This document shows, one piece after another, positions 26,515 to 38,200 of a stretch of DNA of 64,000 nucleotides (position 1 is its first letter; each line of letters begins with the position of its first letter). The DNA is from Ferruginibacter albus (GTDB lineage Bacteria > Bacteroidota > Bacteroidia > Chitinophagales > Chitinophagaceae): contig NZ_CP083388.1 of NCBI RefSeq assembly GCF_020042285.1, positions 2,010,001-2,074,000 of the forward strand, read 5' to 3'. Under the pieces are notes generated by a model. The model saw only the letters and a program-made list of their open reading frames with translations. It searched no databases and was not told where the DNA came from. The translations under genes were made by a program, and so were the position numbers.

Positions 26515-29500
26515 TTATTCTGATAATACTTTTAAACTTGATTTTATTCCATTTGGATAAATAATCTGCAACCAATATGCGCCTTTAGCAGCGTTGCTAA
26601 ATGGAATTATTTGCAAAGCGCTTCCTCCCGGATGACTGATGCTTGTTTTTAATATTTCCTGTCCTAAAGTATTGGTCAAACGAAGAGTATAAACACCTTT
26701 TGATAAACTTGTCAGCTTCAGTCCTATTTGTCCATTCTTTATAGGGTTAGCATAGATAGAGATGTCCGATGCAGCACCGGTTGCTACCCTCACAATTTGC
26801 GTATATGCTATTGTACCGTCATTACTAACACTATGCACTCTGTAATAATTTACATCCGCTGAAACTTTTGTGTCTAAAATATCATAGATAGAAGCTCCAT
26901 CTGCTTTAACAGTTCCGATAGGTTCAAATGTTTTTCCGTCTGCAGACTTTTCTACCACATATTCTTTTATATTCAATTCATTCTCTACATTCCACTGAAC
27001 TGCTATGTTCTTATCTTGCTTGGATGCATTAATAGAGGTAAATGTTACCGGCAATGGCCCGCCATCAGGGAATCCAAAAACAATACGGAAACGATTAGTT
27101 ACCTGCGACGCTGTATTGGAAGTAATGGCAATATTTACTTTTGTGGTATCACCATCACTTAACACGATAAACGTTTGCTGACCTGTAAATGCATCCTGCA
27201 ATATTCCTACTAAGCCTGTTTTTGCAAGGTTTTTAGAGAAGAATGCAAACTGATATGTTTTCTGCGAAGTCCCCTTCAAACTTAAAAATATAGTATCCGT
27301 TGCCGTTAGTTCCGTTGTTTTATCAATAGCAATAGATTTAGTACTTCTTACAATGGCGAGGTTTTCTCCAGGGTTAGGAATCTTTTGCGCATCTTCCAAC
27401 CAATTTACTCCATCGGAATAACTACTGCTGAACAGCGATAATGCTCCGTCATTGATATCTGTTGTTCCATCTGCATTTACAGTGCTTAATTGCATTGCAA
27501 ATTCAGCAACATCTGAACCTACAGGACGAAATACCATGGCACTATTGGATGACTTATCTGTTTCATCGATATTAAAAGTACTTGAACTTCCATTCAAGAA
27601 AAATGCCTGACCTGATTCGATCTTGCCTTGTACGAAAGCAGATTGCGGCGCAACATTCCAGGAAGAATATACCCCGGGGCTGATATATGCCGTATACGTG
27701 TAATAGCCTACATTATTGTGTCCTCCTTTTGGATCCCACACTGTATAATTTGTTCCCGCCACTGCTGAATGAGCAGAAAGAATATTATCTAAATTCAATT
27801 GAGAGGCATATGGATTACCAATTAAATTATAACCCGTGATCAAATTTACCGGAACACTACCCTGATTTAAACCGCCCGTGGTACGCAATACTGTTGTTGT
27901 ACTAGGATTAAAAGGAGGTGTTGTGACCACCACACTTCTGTCTCCTCTAATAAATATCATGTATGCAGAGTGGCTGGCAATATTGGTACTGTTAGTATTA
28001 TTAGGTGCCACCCATTGCAAAGTAGATAGATCGTAATACAATATTGATTTGTTATTGGTTACGGCTTTATCGTACCCTGTAGCACTAGGACTTGTAGCAA
28101 TAGTACACGTAATCTCAGTACCAAATCCTGATTTTGGATTTACAGTTGGATTTGTAACAAGATTGGTTGCCCCTTCCTGCCATGCCTGGTTTATCGATTG
28201 CGAAGAAGTTTTAACCGGTACACTTAATAAACGCCAAGCCCTGTAATTATCAATGAAGCGTTCAACAATCACATCTCCTGATATATAATTGGTAGCCCCG
28301 GTAGTATTGGGCGCTATGCGTGCAGTTCCGTTAATATTTGATTTAAGCGTAAGGAAGCCTCCTGTTGTAAGTCCTACAGACGAATTACCAATAGTTACAG
28401 TACCGGGCGAAGCACTTGTTCCTGCATTAATATTTAATGCATTGCCTAACGTAGCAGTTGCACTGCTGTATAAAGTTAAATTCTGCAAATAATTATTATA
28501 AGGAGATCCAACCGTGTTAGTAGCAAACTTCATAATTCCTGCTGCATTGGCTGTAGCATTGGTAGAGCCAATAACAAGATTGGAACTTTGCGAACCACCA
28601 AATGTGCCTGTACCGGTAGAATTAGCATATGAAATACTATTATTAACAGTAAGCGTATGGCCGCCTATTGCAAATACACCTCTTGATAAATAAAAGCTAT
28701 CTGCAGCAATATCGTTTTGCAATTTAACGGTGTCATTACCTCCCGCAAATTGAGCTTTATCTATTTCAAAATTTACTCTTCCGCTTACGATGCCAAATGT
28801 TGCCGTTTGATTGGATGAAGCGCCATTAAATACCAGTTCTGCTCTTTGACTGCTTCCTGAACCTGAATATGGAGTTCCTACTAAAGTTGATGTGGCGGCC
28901 ATATTAAAAGTACCTCCCACAGCTAGTTTCCCATACCATTTAGTAGAACCTGTTGTTTTCATTATTTCAAACTTGGAAGGATATATAGTCGGCAGACTGT
29001 CTTTTACAATAAAATCACCCGCAACAAAGAATGATCTGCTTCCACCACCACTAATGTTATTGGCGAGTGCAACATAACCAGATTCCTGTAAATAAGAATT
29101 TACATTAACAGATTCCTGAACGCTTTCACGAGAAATTTGAACATAACCTGTTTTAGAAGAAGGATTGCTACCGGTATTTTGAACGATCAATGTGTTCGCT
29201 GAGAACCCGCCATAAGTAGCATTGGTAAGCAGCAGTTTACCTACCAGGTTTTGGCAATCAACTTTTACATTACCGAATGTCTGGTAGTTTCCATCAAGTC
29301 CTTTATAGTCATTCCCCGATGTGCCGATAATACCTGTAATTAAACAAGTTGAATTAGAGAGCCAGTTTGCAATAGGTATTTGTGTAATACCATTATCTGT
29401 ATTATCAGGCGTTCTTAATTCAAATACGCCTCCGTTATTTACCTGTATCGTATTGCTCGCAGAAAGGAATATCTGTCCTATTGCATTATTCACCAATGCA

Positions 29501-32500
29501 CCATTTACTTCCAATAAACCTGTAGAGGATGTAGCATTTACAGAAGTTACCGTTGACTTAAGTATAATGCTATCGTTTTGAGGAATTAATAAATTCTTTG
29601 TAACTGTTAACGTATTGTCTATTACCACGCTTTCTGCAGCCGGGTTATTTTCACCTACCTGGGTTTTACTTCCACTGGAATTACTTACAACTAAATTATG
29701 ATAAGTAATTCCTTTTCCAATGCCGGGAATGTATTGCTGCTGGCTGGTACCATTAAAGTTAATAGTGCTTGTGGATGCATCAATTACTCCTGTACCCAAT
29801 AAGGAAAGATTATTTTTTATACCTGTTGTTCCAGGCATAAATGTACGGTTGCCGGTTCCGCTTAACATCAATGTTCCGTAATTAACTGCCGGCATTACCT
29901 GCGTAGATGTCGAAGCAAAATCAACAACACTGCCATCTACCAAAACTCCTAAGCTTAAAGAATCTGTTGCAGGTTCGGGAGAATTTGCTACTAAATTAAT
30001 CTTAGTATTATACAACCGCAGCGTATCTTTTAAATTTACATCAATAGTATCTGATACAGCGTTCCCTGCAGGAATTGTAAACAAGATAGCATCACTGGCA
30101 GATGCATCTCCTACTACAGCTTTTGAAAAATCACCGCTCAAATTCCACGTAGCAGTTGGCGATGAAAAAGTCGCTCCCTGGCGAATAATATTAAATACCT
30201 GGTAATCTGCAGTAAAGCTACTCGGTGTTCCACCCATACCAGGTCCTGTATTTGTTTTAGAAGCTCTCCAGGCTCTTAATTCATCAACATTAGTAGATGA
30301 TGATGACGGCACACTTGAGAAGTTAGGATTGCTGACATCCAGCATAGCAGTATTATAATAGAACGTACAAACAGTTTGTCTACCTGCTGTATCAATCACT
30401 GCGGGTGCAATTTTAGTAACCGGTGTTACACCGGCATCAGGAACAAAGCTAAAGTTTGCAGCATAACTGCTGTCAACATTTATATTAGAGCCGTTTTGTG
30501 CCGTTGTGCTTACATCGCAAGTAACATATACATAATATTGATCTCCATCCGATAATGTTTGAGTAGAAGAGAAATTAAAAGTGATTGTCGCATGCTTAGT
30601 TGCGTCAAAAGAGATAGCGGGTGTATAACTGGCAATTTGCCCTATTGTGGTACCCGTAGATGCATCGTACAAATTCAATTTAAAATTAGAATAATCAGTA
30701 TTTGTAGTAGATGTTCCTACCGTATGTACTTTAAGTGTTAATCCAGTAAATATGGGCTGTGCATTACTTCCTGCTGTTGCTGCATGAGAAACCAGCGAAT
30801 ATTGACCAATCAATTGATCGGTATTTCCTTTAGCTATGTTTGCTGCTACCGGCTGACTTGGAGCACTGATGGCAACAATAGCAGAAGAGGTTATTGATAC
30901 TTCATCTGCCCCGATAATTGGAACTGTTCTGGCTTCGCCGTCTATATCTGTTGATGGTGAAATGGCAGACACATCCGAAAGCAATCCGTAATAGCTATTG
31001 GAAGGATAATCTGCTAAATGCAGATCTGCAGTTGAAACAAATGTGGTAAAAAACTGACGAGAGTTTACATCCTTACCTGTTGAGTTTTTCCAGGCAGTAA
31101 GAATGGCTGCATCTTTAGTAGAAGCTGAATTATTATAACCTACAAAATATGGACTCGTTGTTGAGATCATATCATAAATGTTATAATCTTCTGTATTCAA
31201 TACGCTTGAACCATCGTTCAAATATATACAGTAAGTTTTATTAGTAGTGACTACCTGAGAACCACTGTATTTAAAAATATTTTCGTTAATGTTAAGTGCT
31301 GTTTTAGTGCCTTGGGTGTAAAAACAGGTTACTTTATGAGAATAGCCCCCGCTTAACCAAACAGAATTAAAATAAACATTTCCCGTAGCATTTGTACCAC
31401 TTGTTGGTCCATCAAAATACATTGCAATCGTTTTTAAGCTGCTTGTACTTGCGTTGTTGTAAATGCCACTTATACAATTAGTAAAGATATTAGTAATTGT
31501 GCCCGCTGCAGGTTTTACGTAAAGTCCATATACGCCTGCACTGGAACTTGTGCTTTGATTAGTTAGATCATGTATTTTATTATTATAAATAGAAGTTGTT
31601 CCTGTACCTGCACCAACAACATAAATACCATACATCGTTGCTGCATAATTTAATAAAATATTCTGAACTGTGTTGCCGGATATAGTTATACCATTTTGAT
31701 TGAAGCTATATATAGGATAGGTACTACCGTTAGTTCCTCCAATATTGTCATTTGAATTATTGATCGCAGGTCCAATAGTACAGTTTTGAACCGCATTTCC
31801 ATTATCTAACGGACTAGCAACACCAGTAAGATAAATGCCATGATAACTGTTATAAACCGTATCTGCATAATAAGTATTTCCTGAGTTGACTACACCTCCA
31901 TTACCTAATTGATAGATTCCATAAGTCTTATTGCTATTGGTCTTATTCAAAGTTATTTTGCAGTTTCTTATAATATTATTTTGCGCACCTTTTGTTGCAC
32001 TGCTGTTATTTGAATTGGTAATAAGATAATATCCAAAATCAATCGTTGTATTGGTTGATTTAAGATCAATTCCATCGAATATTATATAATTAGTTCCTTG
32101 TATTGTGATAATAGGATCTGAAGAACCCGAAGTACCTGCTGCAGCAAGAATTGTCGGATGGACAGAAGAAGAGCCATCTGTTACAAACGTTACTGTATTA
32201 GCTGCGCTTGTAGCTTGTGCAATTGTTATAGCAGGAGGTGTTTCATTAAATACAGCGCCTGCTTTTACTTTGAATGTAACAGGATGTGTACGTGCAGATG
32301 CGCAGGCATTTAGTGAATTTATAGCATCTGTAAATGAAACAAAGTTTAATCCTGTGTTAGTCATACCAACGCTATTATCTATGGTAAAGATCCATGGAGA
32401 AACTGCAGTACAAAACCTATCTCCCGCAGCAATAATTGTAAATAAGGTTGCATTGGAATTATTAACTGCACCGGTTGTTTTTACGACAATACTTGGTGTT

Positions 32501-34794
32501 GTTCCTCCTGTACCAGAAACTATCAAGGACGCAGGAACAGTGGCAGATATTTGAGTAGAGTCTGTCCAAGAAACAGTAGTAAGCGCTGTGCTATTCCAGT
32601 AAACAGTTGAAACCCCATTTACAAAGTTAGATCCGCTAACTAATAATGTAAAAGAACCACTGCCTTCAGTAATGCTGGAAGGACTAATGCTGGTAATGAT
32701 CGGATCGGGATATACAACTTGTAAATTGGCTACATTACTCGTTAATGTACAGCTACCATTATCTACTAAACAACGATAGTAATAAGTAGTGGAAGCGCTG
32801 GCAACAGCACTTATATTGGTTGTTACAATTAAAGTGTTGACATTACCGCTGGTGCTAACTGAATAGGAAAAATTCGCATTAGGAAATGAACCGGGCAGAT
32901 CATTCCATCCCGATGTTCCATTAGCACTATATTGCCATTTGTAATTTGATACAGTACCACTTGTTGTAACCGAAAAAGATTTCGTCCATCCGGGGGACAT
33001 GGTAATATTTACAGGTTGACCCGTAATAGCCAAAGCTGCAGCTACATTTAAAATAGCTGTGCTACTAGAAGTTGCATTCCCTGTACAATTAGAAACGGTT
33101 ACCTGGTATTGATATCCATTCATTGTAGCAGGTGGATTCGTAATAGTAAGCGTAGCTGTTCCTGTACCTGAATATACTCCTGTATTGGTTAAAGCACTAC
33201 CCCATGTAACTCCTCCATCTGTACTTTCTTTCCAGGTGTAAGTTAATGTACCACCTCCGCTTGCTGCTACAGTAAAGGTTGATGTTCCTGAACCTGCACA
33301 GATTACAGATGCACTTGACGGCGGTGTTGTAATAGCAGGTGCAGTTGTAAATGTTAGCGTGGCACTACCGTTTGATTGAGCGATGGGAGAACAGGTTCCG
33401 GTTACTGTGACCCTGTATCTATAACCACTTTTTGCTGTAGTGGCATTTGTTAACGCTAATGTTGAAGTACTTGTTCCTGAATAAATGCCAACGTCTGTTA
33501 AATTACTGCTCCAGGTAACTCCGTTATCTGCCGACTCCTGCCATGCATAAGACAATGTTCCCGTACCGGATGCAACTACAATAAAGTTGGCTGTTCCTGA
33601 ACCACTACAAACAGTAGAACCGGCGGGTTGGGTTGTTATTGCAGGAAGGGTATTTACATTCAGTATTGCCTCATTTGAGATAACACAGCCACTATTTAAT
33701 TTTACCCGGTATTTATATCCATTTAAAGAACTGCTGTTAACGTTTACTACTAAATTACCTATGGAACTTGCCGTTACAAGTGAACCCGTGTCCACCCATG
33801 AAGCTCCTTTATTAACCTGCCATTGATAATCTGTTACACCTGTAGCTGAAGCTGAAAAGGTTGTTGTTACGCCGGCACCTGGGCAAATAGCTGAAGTATT
33901 TGCAGGCTGTGTTGTAATGGATGCAGCACAAGAAGAAGCAACAGTACAGGTAAAATTATCAAAATAGTATGTTTTACCTGATTCCCCGGCAGCTGCCATT
34001 AAATATCCAAAACTTGTCATTAGCGTACCTGTATAAGTGGCATCGTTACTTGTAAGACTCTGTGTATAAGCAAAAGCAGCAGGATCGTTAGTCGGAGTTG
34101 CAGAAGTATTTACTTCATCATTAAAGTAAAATGTCCAAATACCCGTAGCAGGGTTATATGTTATTTTTATATCTACCCAACTTGTAGCAACTGAGGATGT
34201 GTTAAAAGTGGCAAGGGTTGTAACTGTACTACCTGAATTATTTTTAAGGCCACCGGTGAATTTTACGAATTCCCATGATTGTCCGCTACCATTCCCCTGG
34301 TTCACAATAGCATATCCGTTAACCCCTGTACTAAGAATAAAGGCATTAGTACCTGTAGTAGCCAAAATCAACCCCTGGAAATATTTTCCTCCGTTGTTAT
34401 ATGCTCCTGTTGTTTTTTTGCTAAAGGGAGCCATATTTATTGACCATGTTACAAGGCCGGGATTAGAGCTTAATGTTGCATTAAAAGGACTGCTAAAAGA
34501 TGATAAAGGAGCTGTGACATTGCTTGCTGTAGACCCACTTGAAGTAGAAGTACCTATTAAAATACTTCCATTATCTGACCAGGCTAATGTTTTTCCTGTT
34601 TCCTGGGAAATAGTATATGTTGCCGGAGCGCCTGTTGTTACAGATGCTCTATTGAAATTATCGCTAAAAACAGTTGTCTGCCCAAACGAACTACTAGAAA
34701 AAAAAATTAGTAAAAAAGTTATAAAAGAATATATCCCACCTCCCCTTAGTGGATAAGAATTAGATATACCAAAGCCACGTAATTTTCTTTTCAT
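26515..34794 (-). CDS. Giant T9SS-secreted Ig/IPT/beta-helix surface protein (2759 aa)
   Basis: The hydrophobic signal core IYSFITFLLIFFSSSSFG ends near residue 39, after an unusual basic N-terminus. A jelly-roll domain (41-285) is followed by four Ig-like domains with paired Cys (~290-695; ITTQPA..., YRYRVTVTG), an IPT/TIG domain (~697-790; ITSISPSSITEGSGSFTLLV), a right-handed beta-helix (~800-1320; repeated Asn-rich turns) and beta-strand repeats. The shared chassis is at ~2170-2665 (AWRLLSVP, IFIRGDRS, GNPYASQ, VFRPVG) and a type A sorting domain with a degenerate IYANP ends the protein. The N-terminal, beta-helix and chassis parts are paralogous to the 2594-aa neighbour. Likely a glycan- or surface-binding adhesin. 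Confidence 0.92.
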   Translation of the reverse strand: MKRKLRGFGISNSYPLRGGGIYSFITFLLIFFSSSSFGQTTVFSDNFNRASVTTGAPATYTISQETGKTLAWSDNGSILIGTSTSSGSTASNVTAPLSSFSSPFNATLSSNPGLVTWSINMAPFSKKTTGAYNNGGKYFQGLILATTGTNAFILSTGVNGYAIVNQGNGSGQSWEFVKFTGGLKNNSGSTVTTLATFNTSSVATSWVDIKITYNPATGIWTFYFNDEVNTSATPTNDPAAFAYTQSLTSNDATYTGTLMTSFGYLMAAAGESGKTYYFDNFTCTVASSCAASITTQPANTSAICPGAGVTTTFSASATGVTDYQWQVNKGASWVDTGSLVTASSIGNLVVNVNSSSLNGYKYRVKLNSGCVISNEAILNVNTLPAITTQPAGSTVCSGSGTANFIVVASGTGTLSYAWQESADNGVTWSSNLTDVGIYSGTSTSTLALTNATTAKSGYRYRVTVTGTCSPIAQSNGSATLTFTTAPAITTPPSSASVICAGSGTSTFTVAASGGGTLTYTWKESTDGGVTWGSALTNTGVYSGTGTATLTITNPPATMNGYQYQVTVSNCTGNATSSSTAILNVAAALAITGQPVNITMSPGWTKSFSVTTSGTVSNYKWQYSANGTSGWNDLPGSFPNANFSYSVSTSGNVNTLIVTTNISAVASASTTYYYRCLVDNGSCTLTSNVANLQVVYPDPIITSISPSSITEGSGSFTLLVSGSNFVNGVSTVYWNSTALTTVSWTDSTQISATVPASLIVSGTGGTTPSIVVKTTGAVNNSNATLFTIIAAGDRFCTAVSPWIFTIDNSVGMTNTGLNFVSFTDAINSLNACASARTHPVTFKVKAGAVFNETPPAITIAQATSAANTVTFVTDGSSSVHPTILAAAGTSGSSDPIITIQGTNYIIFDGIDLKSTNTTIDFGYYLITNSNNSSATKGAQNNIIRNCKITLNKTNSNKTYGIYQLGNGGVVNSGNTYYADTVYNSYHGIYLTGVASPLDNGNAVQNCTIGPAINNSNDNIGGTNGSTYPIYSFNQNGITISGNTVQNILLNYAATMYGIYVVGAGTGTTSIYNNKIHDLTNQSTSSSAGVYGLYVKPAAGTITNIFTNCISGIYNNASTSSLKTIAMYFDGPTSGTNATGNVYFNSVWLSGGYSHKVTCFYTQGTKTALNINENIFKYSGSQVVTTNKTYCIYLNDGSSVLNTEDYNIYDMISTTSPYFVGYNNSASTKDAAILTAWKNSTGKDVNSRQFFTTFVSTADLHLADYPSNSYYGLLSDVSAISPSTDIDGEARTVPIIGADEVSITSSAIVAISAPSQPVAANIAKGNTDQLIGQYSLVSHAATAGSNAQPIFTGLTLKVHTVGTSTTNTDYSNFKLNLYDASTGTTIGQIASYTPAISFDATKHATITFNFSSTQTLSDGDQYYVYVTCDVSTTAQNGSNINVDSSYAANFSFVPDAGVTPVTKIAPAVIDTAGRQTVCTFYYNTAMLDVSNPNFSSVPSSSSTNVDELRAWRASKTNTGPGMGGTPSSFTADYQVFNIIRQGATFSSPTATWNLSGDFSKAVVGDASASDAILFTIPAGNAVSDTIDVNLKDTLRLYNTKINLVANSPEPATDSLSLGVLVDGSVVDFASTSTQVMPAVNYGTLMLSGTGNRTFMPGTTGIKNNLSLLGTGVIDASTSTINFNGTSQQQYIPGIGKGITYHNLVVSNSSGSKTQVGENNPAAESVVIDNTLTVTKNLLIPQNDSIILKSTVTSVNATSSTGLLEVNGALVNNAIGQIFLSASNTIQVNNGGVFELRTPDNTDNGITQIPIANWLSNSTCLITGIIGTSGNDYKGLDGNYQTFGNVKVDCQNLVGKLLLTNATYGGFSANTLIVQNTGSNPSSKTGYVQISRESVQESVNVNSYLQESGYVALANNISGGGSRSFFVAGDFIVKDSLPTIYPSKFEIMKTTGSTKWYGKLAVGGTFNMAATSTLVGTPYSGSGSSQRAELVFNGASSNQTATFGIVSGRVNFEIDKAQFAGGNDTVKLQNDIAADSFYLSRGVFAIGGHTLTVNNSISYANSTGTGTFGGSQSSNLVIGSTNATANAAGIMKFATNTVGSPYNNYLQNLTLYSSATATLGNALNINAGTSASPGTVTIGNSSVGLTTGGFLTLKSNINGTARIAPNTTGATNYISGDVIVERFIDNYRAWRLLSVPVKTSSQSINQAWQEGATNLVTNPTVNPKSGFGTEITCTIATSPSATGYDKAVTNNKSILYYDLSTLQWVAPNNTNSTNIASHSAYMIFIRGDRSVVVTTPPFNPSTTTVLRTTGGLNQGSVPVNLITGYNLIGNPYASQLNLDNILSAHSAVAGTNYTVWDPKGGHNNVGYYTYTAYISPGVYSSWNVAPQSAFVQGKIESGQAFFLNGSSSTFNIDETDKSSNSAMVFRPVGSDVAEFAMQLSTVNADGTTDINDGALSLFSSSYSDGVNWLEDAQKIPNPGENLAIVRSTKSIAIDKTTELTATDTIFLSLKGTSQKTYQFAFFSKNLAKTGLVGILQDAFTGQQTFIVLSDGDTTKVNIAITSNTASQVTNRFRIVFGFPDGGPLPVTFTSINASKQDKNIAVQWNVENELNIKEYVVEKSADGKTFEPIGTVKADGASIYDILDTKVSADVNYYRVHSVSNDGTIAYTQIVRVATGAASDISIYANPIKNGQIGLKLTSLSKGVYTLRLTNTLGQEILKTSISHPGGSALQIIPFSNAAKGAYWLQIIYPNGIKSSLKVLSE

Positions 34795-35002
34795 AAAGTA
34801 TTACTTTTAGATAATCGGCACAAAAATGTTTAGTTGATTTTTTACACGAGGATACTAACCGGTATTTTACAGGGAAAGTGGATTAGAGGTTGAATAAAGG
34901 ATTTTAACTGATGATGTTGGGGAATAAGGTTAAGCAAACGTCAATCAACGTGAAAGTACAAAAAAGCATACGATTGTCATATAATCCATTCAATGAATAT
35001 TT

Positions 35003-35026
35003 GTGCAAACGTTACCGGCAACGTTA
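35003..35026. promoter_or_regulatory. Operator-like repeat (site B)
   Basis: GTGCAAACGTT followed by ACCGGC and AACGTTA gives AACGTT-N6-AACGTT. With its left flank it matches site A as TATTTGTGCAAnCGTTnnCGGnAACG. It lies ~209-232 nt upstream of the 2759-aa gene. Its core CGTTACCGGCAACGTTA recurs with one change at 52780-52796. Confidence 0.45.
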
Positions 35027-35156
35027 TCATTAATGGCAATATTTTGATTATACAAACAATCAGCCAAATAATTAATAATTACATAATAATCAATGAATTA
35101 CTAAAAAACAGCCCGGAAAACTATTATATTTTATCAAAATTCATAGACATATTAAT

Positions 35157-35191
35157 AAAAAAGCGCCCATTTGTAAATGAGCGCTTTTTTT
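35157..35191. terminator. Bidirectional terminator of the 2594-aa gene
   Basis: The stem is AAAAAAGCGC/GCGCTTTTTT with an inner CATTT-GT-AAATG hairpin and one mismatch. A/T runs on both sides make it usable on both strands. It lies 17 nt after the stop. Confidence 0.88.
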
Positions 35192-35207
35192 ATTACCTGA
35201 ATGAACA

Positions 35208-38200
35208 TTATTGCAGCAGTAAATTTATATAATTGTGATCACCATTAGGCTTAATAATCTGCAATTGGTATCCGCCTTTAGCTAATCTTTTATCTAAATT
35301 TATTTCTTTAATTTCGGTACCGCCGTTGTAAGTCAGTTCTTCTCTCATAATTTCCTGTCCAAGCGGGTTGAATAAACGAAGTCCATATTTTCCCGATGGA
35401 AGATTTTCAAATTTCAATTTTGCAACGTTAGTTGTTACCGGGTTTGGATAAATAGTTACAGAAGCCGGTTTCACATTTCCAATGCTAACCTCTACAATTT
35501 CACTATAACTAACAACCCCACTATTATCAACACTACGTATTCTATAATAATTTGCATCAGGTGAAGGCTGAACATCTAACCAACCGTATTGAATAGCTCC
35601 GTTTGCTTTAACAGTGGCTACCGCAGTAAAGGTATTGCCATCAACAGATTTCTCTACTATGTATTGTTTAATATTCAGTTCATTTTGTACATTCCATTGC
35701 ACCTTAATATCATCATTTGTTTTGCGTGCATTCACTGTAGTAAAAGTTACAGGTAATGGCCCTCCATCGGGAAATGCAAAAACAATTTTAAAACGATTAA
35801 CCGCCTGTGAGGCTGCATTGGCTGTAACAGTAAAATTAACCTTGGTAGTATCTCCTGTCAGTGGTATAAAGGATCTTTGTCCCGTGAAACTATCGATCAA
35901 AATACCAACCAGCCCCGTTGATGCCAATCCAATAGAAGCAAATGCAAACTGATATGTTTTTTGCTGTGTGCCTTTTAAACTTAAATAGATGGTGTCCGTT
36001 ACTGTTAGTTCCGTTGTCTTGTCTATTGCTATGCTTTTACCATCTCTTATAATGGAAATATTTTCTCCTGGATTTGGTATCTTCTGCGCATCTTCCAACC
36101 AATTTACGCCATCGCTGTATTGAGGTCCGTAAAGTGCCAATGCTCCATCTACAATAGCGATCTCATCAGGATTTACAGCGCTTAACTGAATACCGAATTC
36201 CTGAACATCGGTGACATTTACCGGACGGAAAACCATGGCACTTGTGGTGGCTTTGTCAGTCTCTAAAAAATGAGCCGTTCCGGATTTTCCATTCATTATA
36301 AATGCCTGACCTGATTCTATTCTACCTTTTACAAAGGCAGATTGTGGTGTTACTGACCATGATGAATATACGCCGGGACTAATAAATGCCAGGTAAGTAT
36401 AATAACCAACATTATTATGCCCTCCTTTAGGATCCCAAACGGTGTAGTTCTGTCCTACTCTTGGTGAATCTCTTGTTATAAGACTATCTATTATAAATTC
36501 TGATGGATAAGGATTACCTATTACATTAAAGCCATTTCCTATTGTTAAAGGAAGAGCGCCTTGTTTTATCGTACCCTTAGAACGCAAAATAGTAGAGGTA
36601 TATGTATTAGCCGGAGGCGTTTGTACCAGCACACTCCTATCCCCTCTTATAAAGATCATATAACCCGGGAAAGTTGTCATGTCGGTCGTATCTGTTCTGC
36701 CGGGCACTTTCCATTTTTGTGCTACTACATCCATATACATCAAGGAAGGATTATTAGTAGCTGACTTATCATATCCTGTAGCAGAAGGTACTGTCGACAA
36801 CACATTGGTGATCTCAGTTCCATATCCATGTACAGGATTAAATAGGTCGGTAGTTACATTGTTAGTACTATTTTCCTGCCATGCTTGCTTAATGGTTTGT
36901 CCGCGGGTGCTTAATGGAGTAGTTAATAAGCGCCATGCACGATAACTATCAATATAACGCTCTACAGTTATTTTGCCTGAGATATAAGTACTTACTGATT
37001 TATTAATTGCTACTCTTGCTGTTCCGTTGTTATTTGATTGCAAAGTAAGACTATCATTGGTTGCAAATACAGCACTGGTACCGTCAACAACATTTACAGT
37101 ACCGGGAGATGTTGTAGTTCCTCCTACAATATAAAGACTTGAACTGGTTGTGCCCGTAGCAAGTGATGCACTTGCATTTAATTTTATAGAATTTAAACAG
37201 TTTTTAATCTTGGCAACATCATAGGTAAAAGTTAAAGCAGGAGATGAAGCGCTACTGCCAATAACCAGGTTTGATGTTGCAGAACCGGTTAATGAACCTG
37301 CATTGCTTGCACCGCTTGAATAAGTTCCATTTAAAGTAAGTGTATTACCATTAATGCCAAATGTACCCGATGTTAACGCACATCCTCCATTGATCTGCAG
37401 ATCAGTTCCTAAAGAAACAAAAGCAGCACTGTTACGATTTATAGTAAAACTATTCAATAGTTGGCTTCCTGACGTAAAATATAAAGTACCCACAGAGCCT
37501 GTATTACTACCACCAATGAAAATTTTTGAACTACCTGAACCTGTATATGTTCCGGTACCAATATCCTGAATTCCGTTAATAGTTAAAGTATGCGCTCCTA
37601 TATTAAATATGCCTCCGTTATTCAACGTAATGCTTGCACCGCTGTTAACTGTAAGGCTACTGGAAGTTAAATTAACTGTTGAACCATTGTTCACGTAATA
37701 ATAGATAGAATCTGTTGCGCCGGTAAAGCCGGTAGGGTCAAATATTTGTGAACCTGATTTTGTAAATATTATCGCATTTATATTAGCAGGACTAACGCTG
37801 GAGCTATTTTCACTTGTTTCTGTTACCAACGTTCCTGAAGCTGTTGTAAAATCACCGCTTGTTTTTAGAACGCCTGTACCTGTAGTTGGAGTAAGTACAA
37901 AACCAGCCTGTGAAAGGTAAAGCTTACTTGCATTCGTAAGCGTAACATTTTTTGATACGGTAAGTGTATCATTTCCTGTTCCTCCTGCAGAGATTGCCAT
38001 ATTGCCACCATTCATAACCAAATTTCCTAGTACAGATATATTCGTTGAAACATTTGAAGCCAATCTAAGTGCACTGCTTCCGGTATTTACAACTGTCATG
38101 TCTCCAGCTATTACCAAAGCAGTTGGTCCTGCTAATGAAACATTTTGCGTTTGTGTAGAATTCCAGGTAAAATTTCCGAATGTTTGATTTAAGCTAACAG

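Larger units (their letters stand above)
34795..35207. other. 413-nt intergenic region upstream of the 2759-aa gene
   Basis: It holds the terminator of the 2594-aa gene (35157-35191), operator-like site B (35003-35026), and another GCAAACGT at 34934-34941. An open plus-strand frame (34993-35232) overlaps both site B and the terminator and is not credible as a gene. Confidence 0.6.

Noticed and set aside
34993..35232. 79-codon plus-strand frame upstream of the 2759-aa gene
   Set aside because: It overlaps operator-like site B and a strong terminator and runs into the end of the 2594-aa gene; the product is low complexity Ile/Asn.
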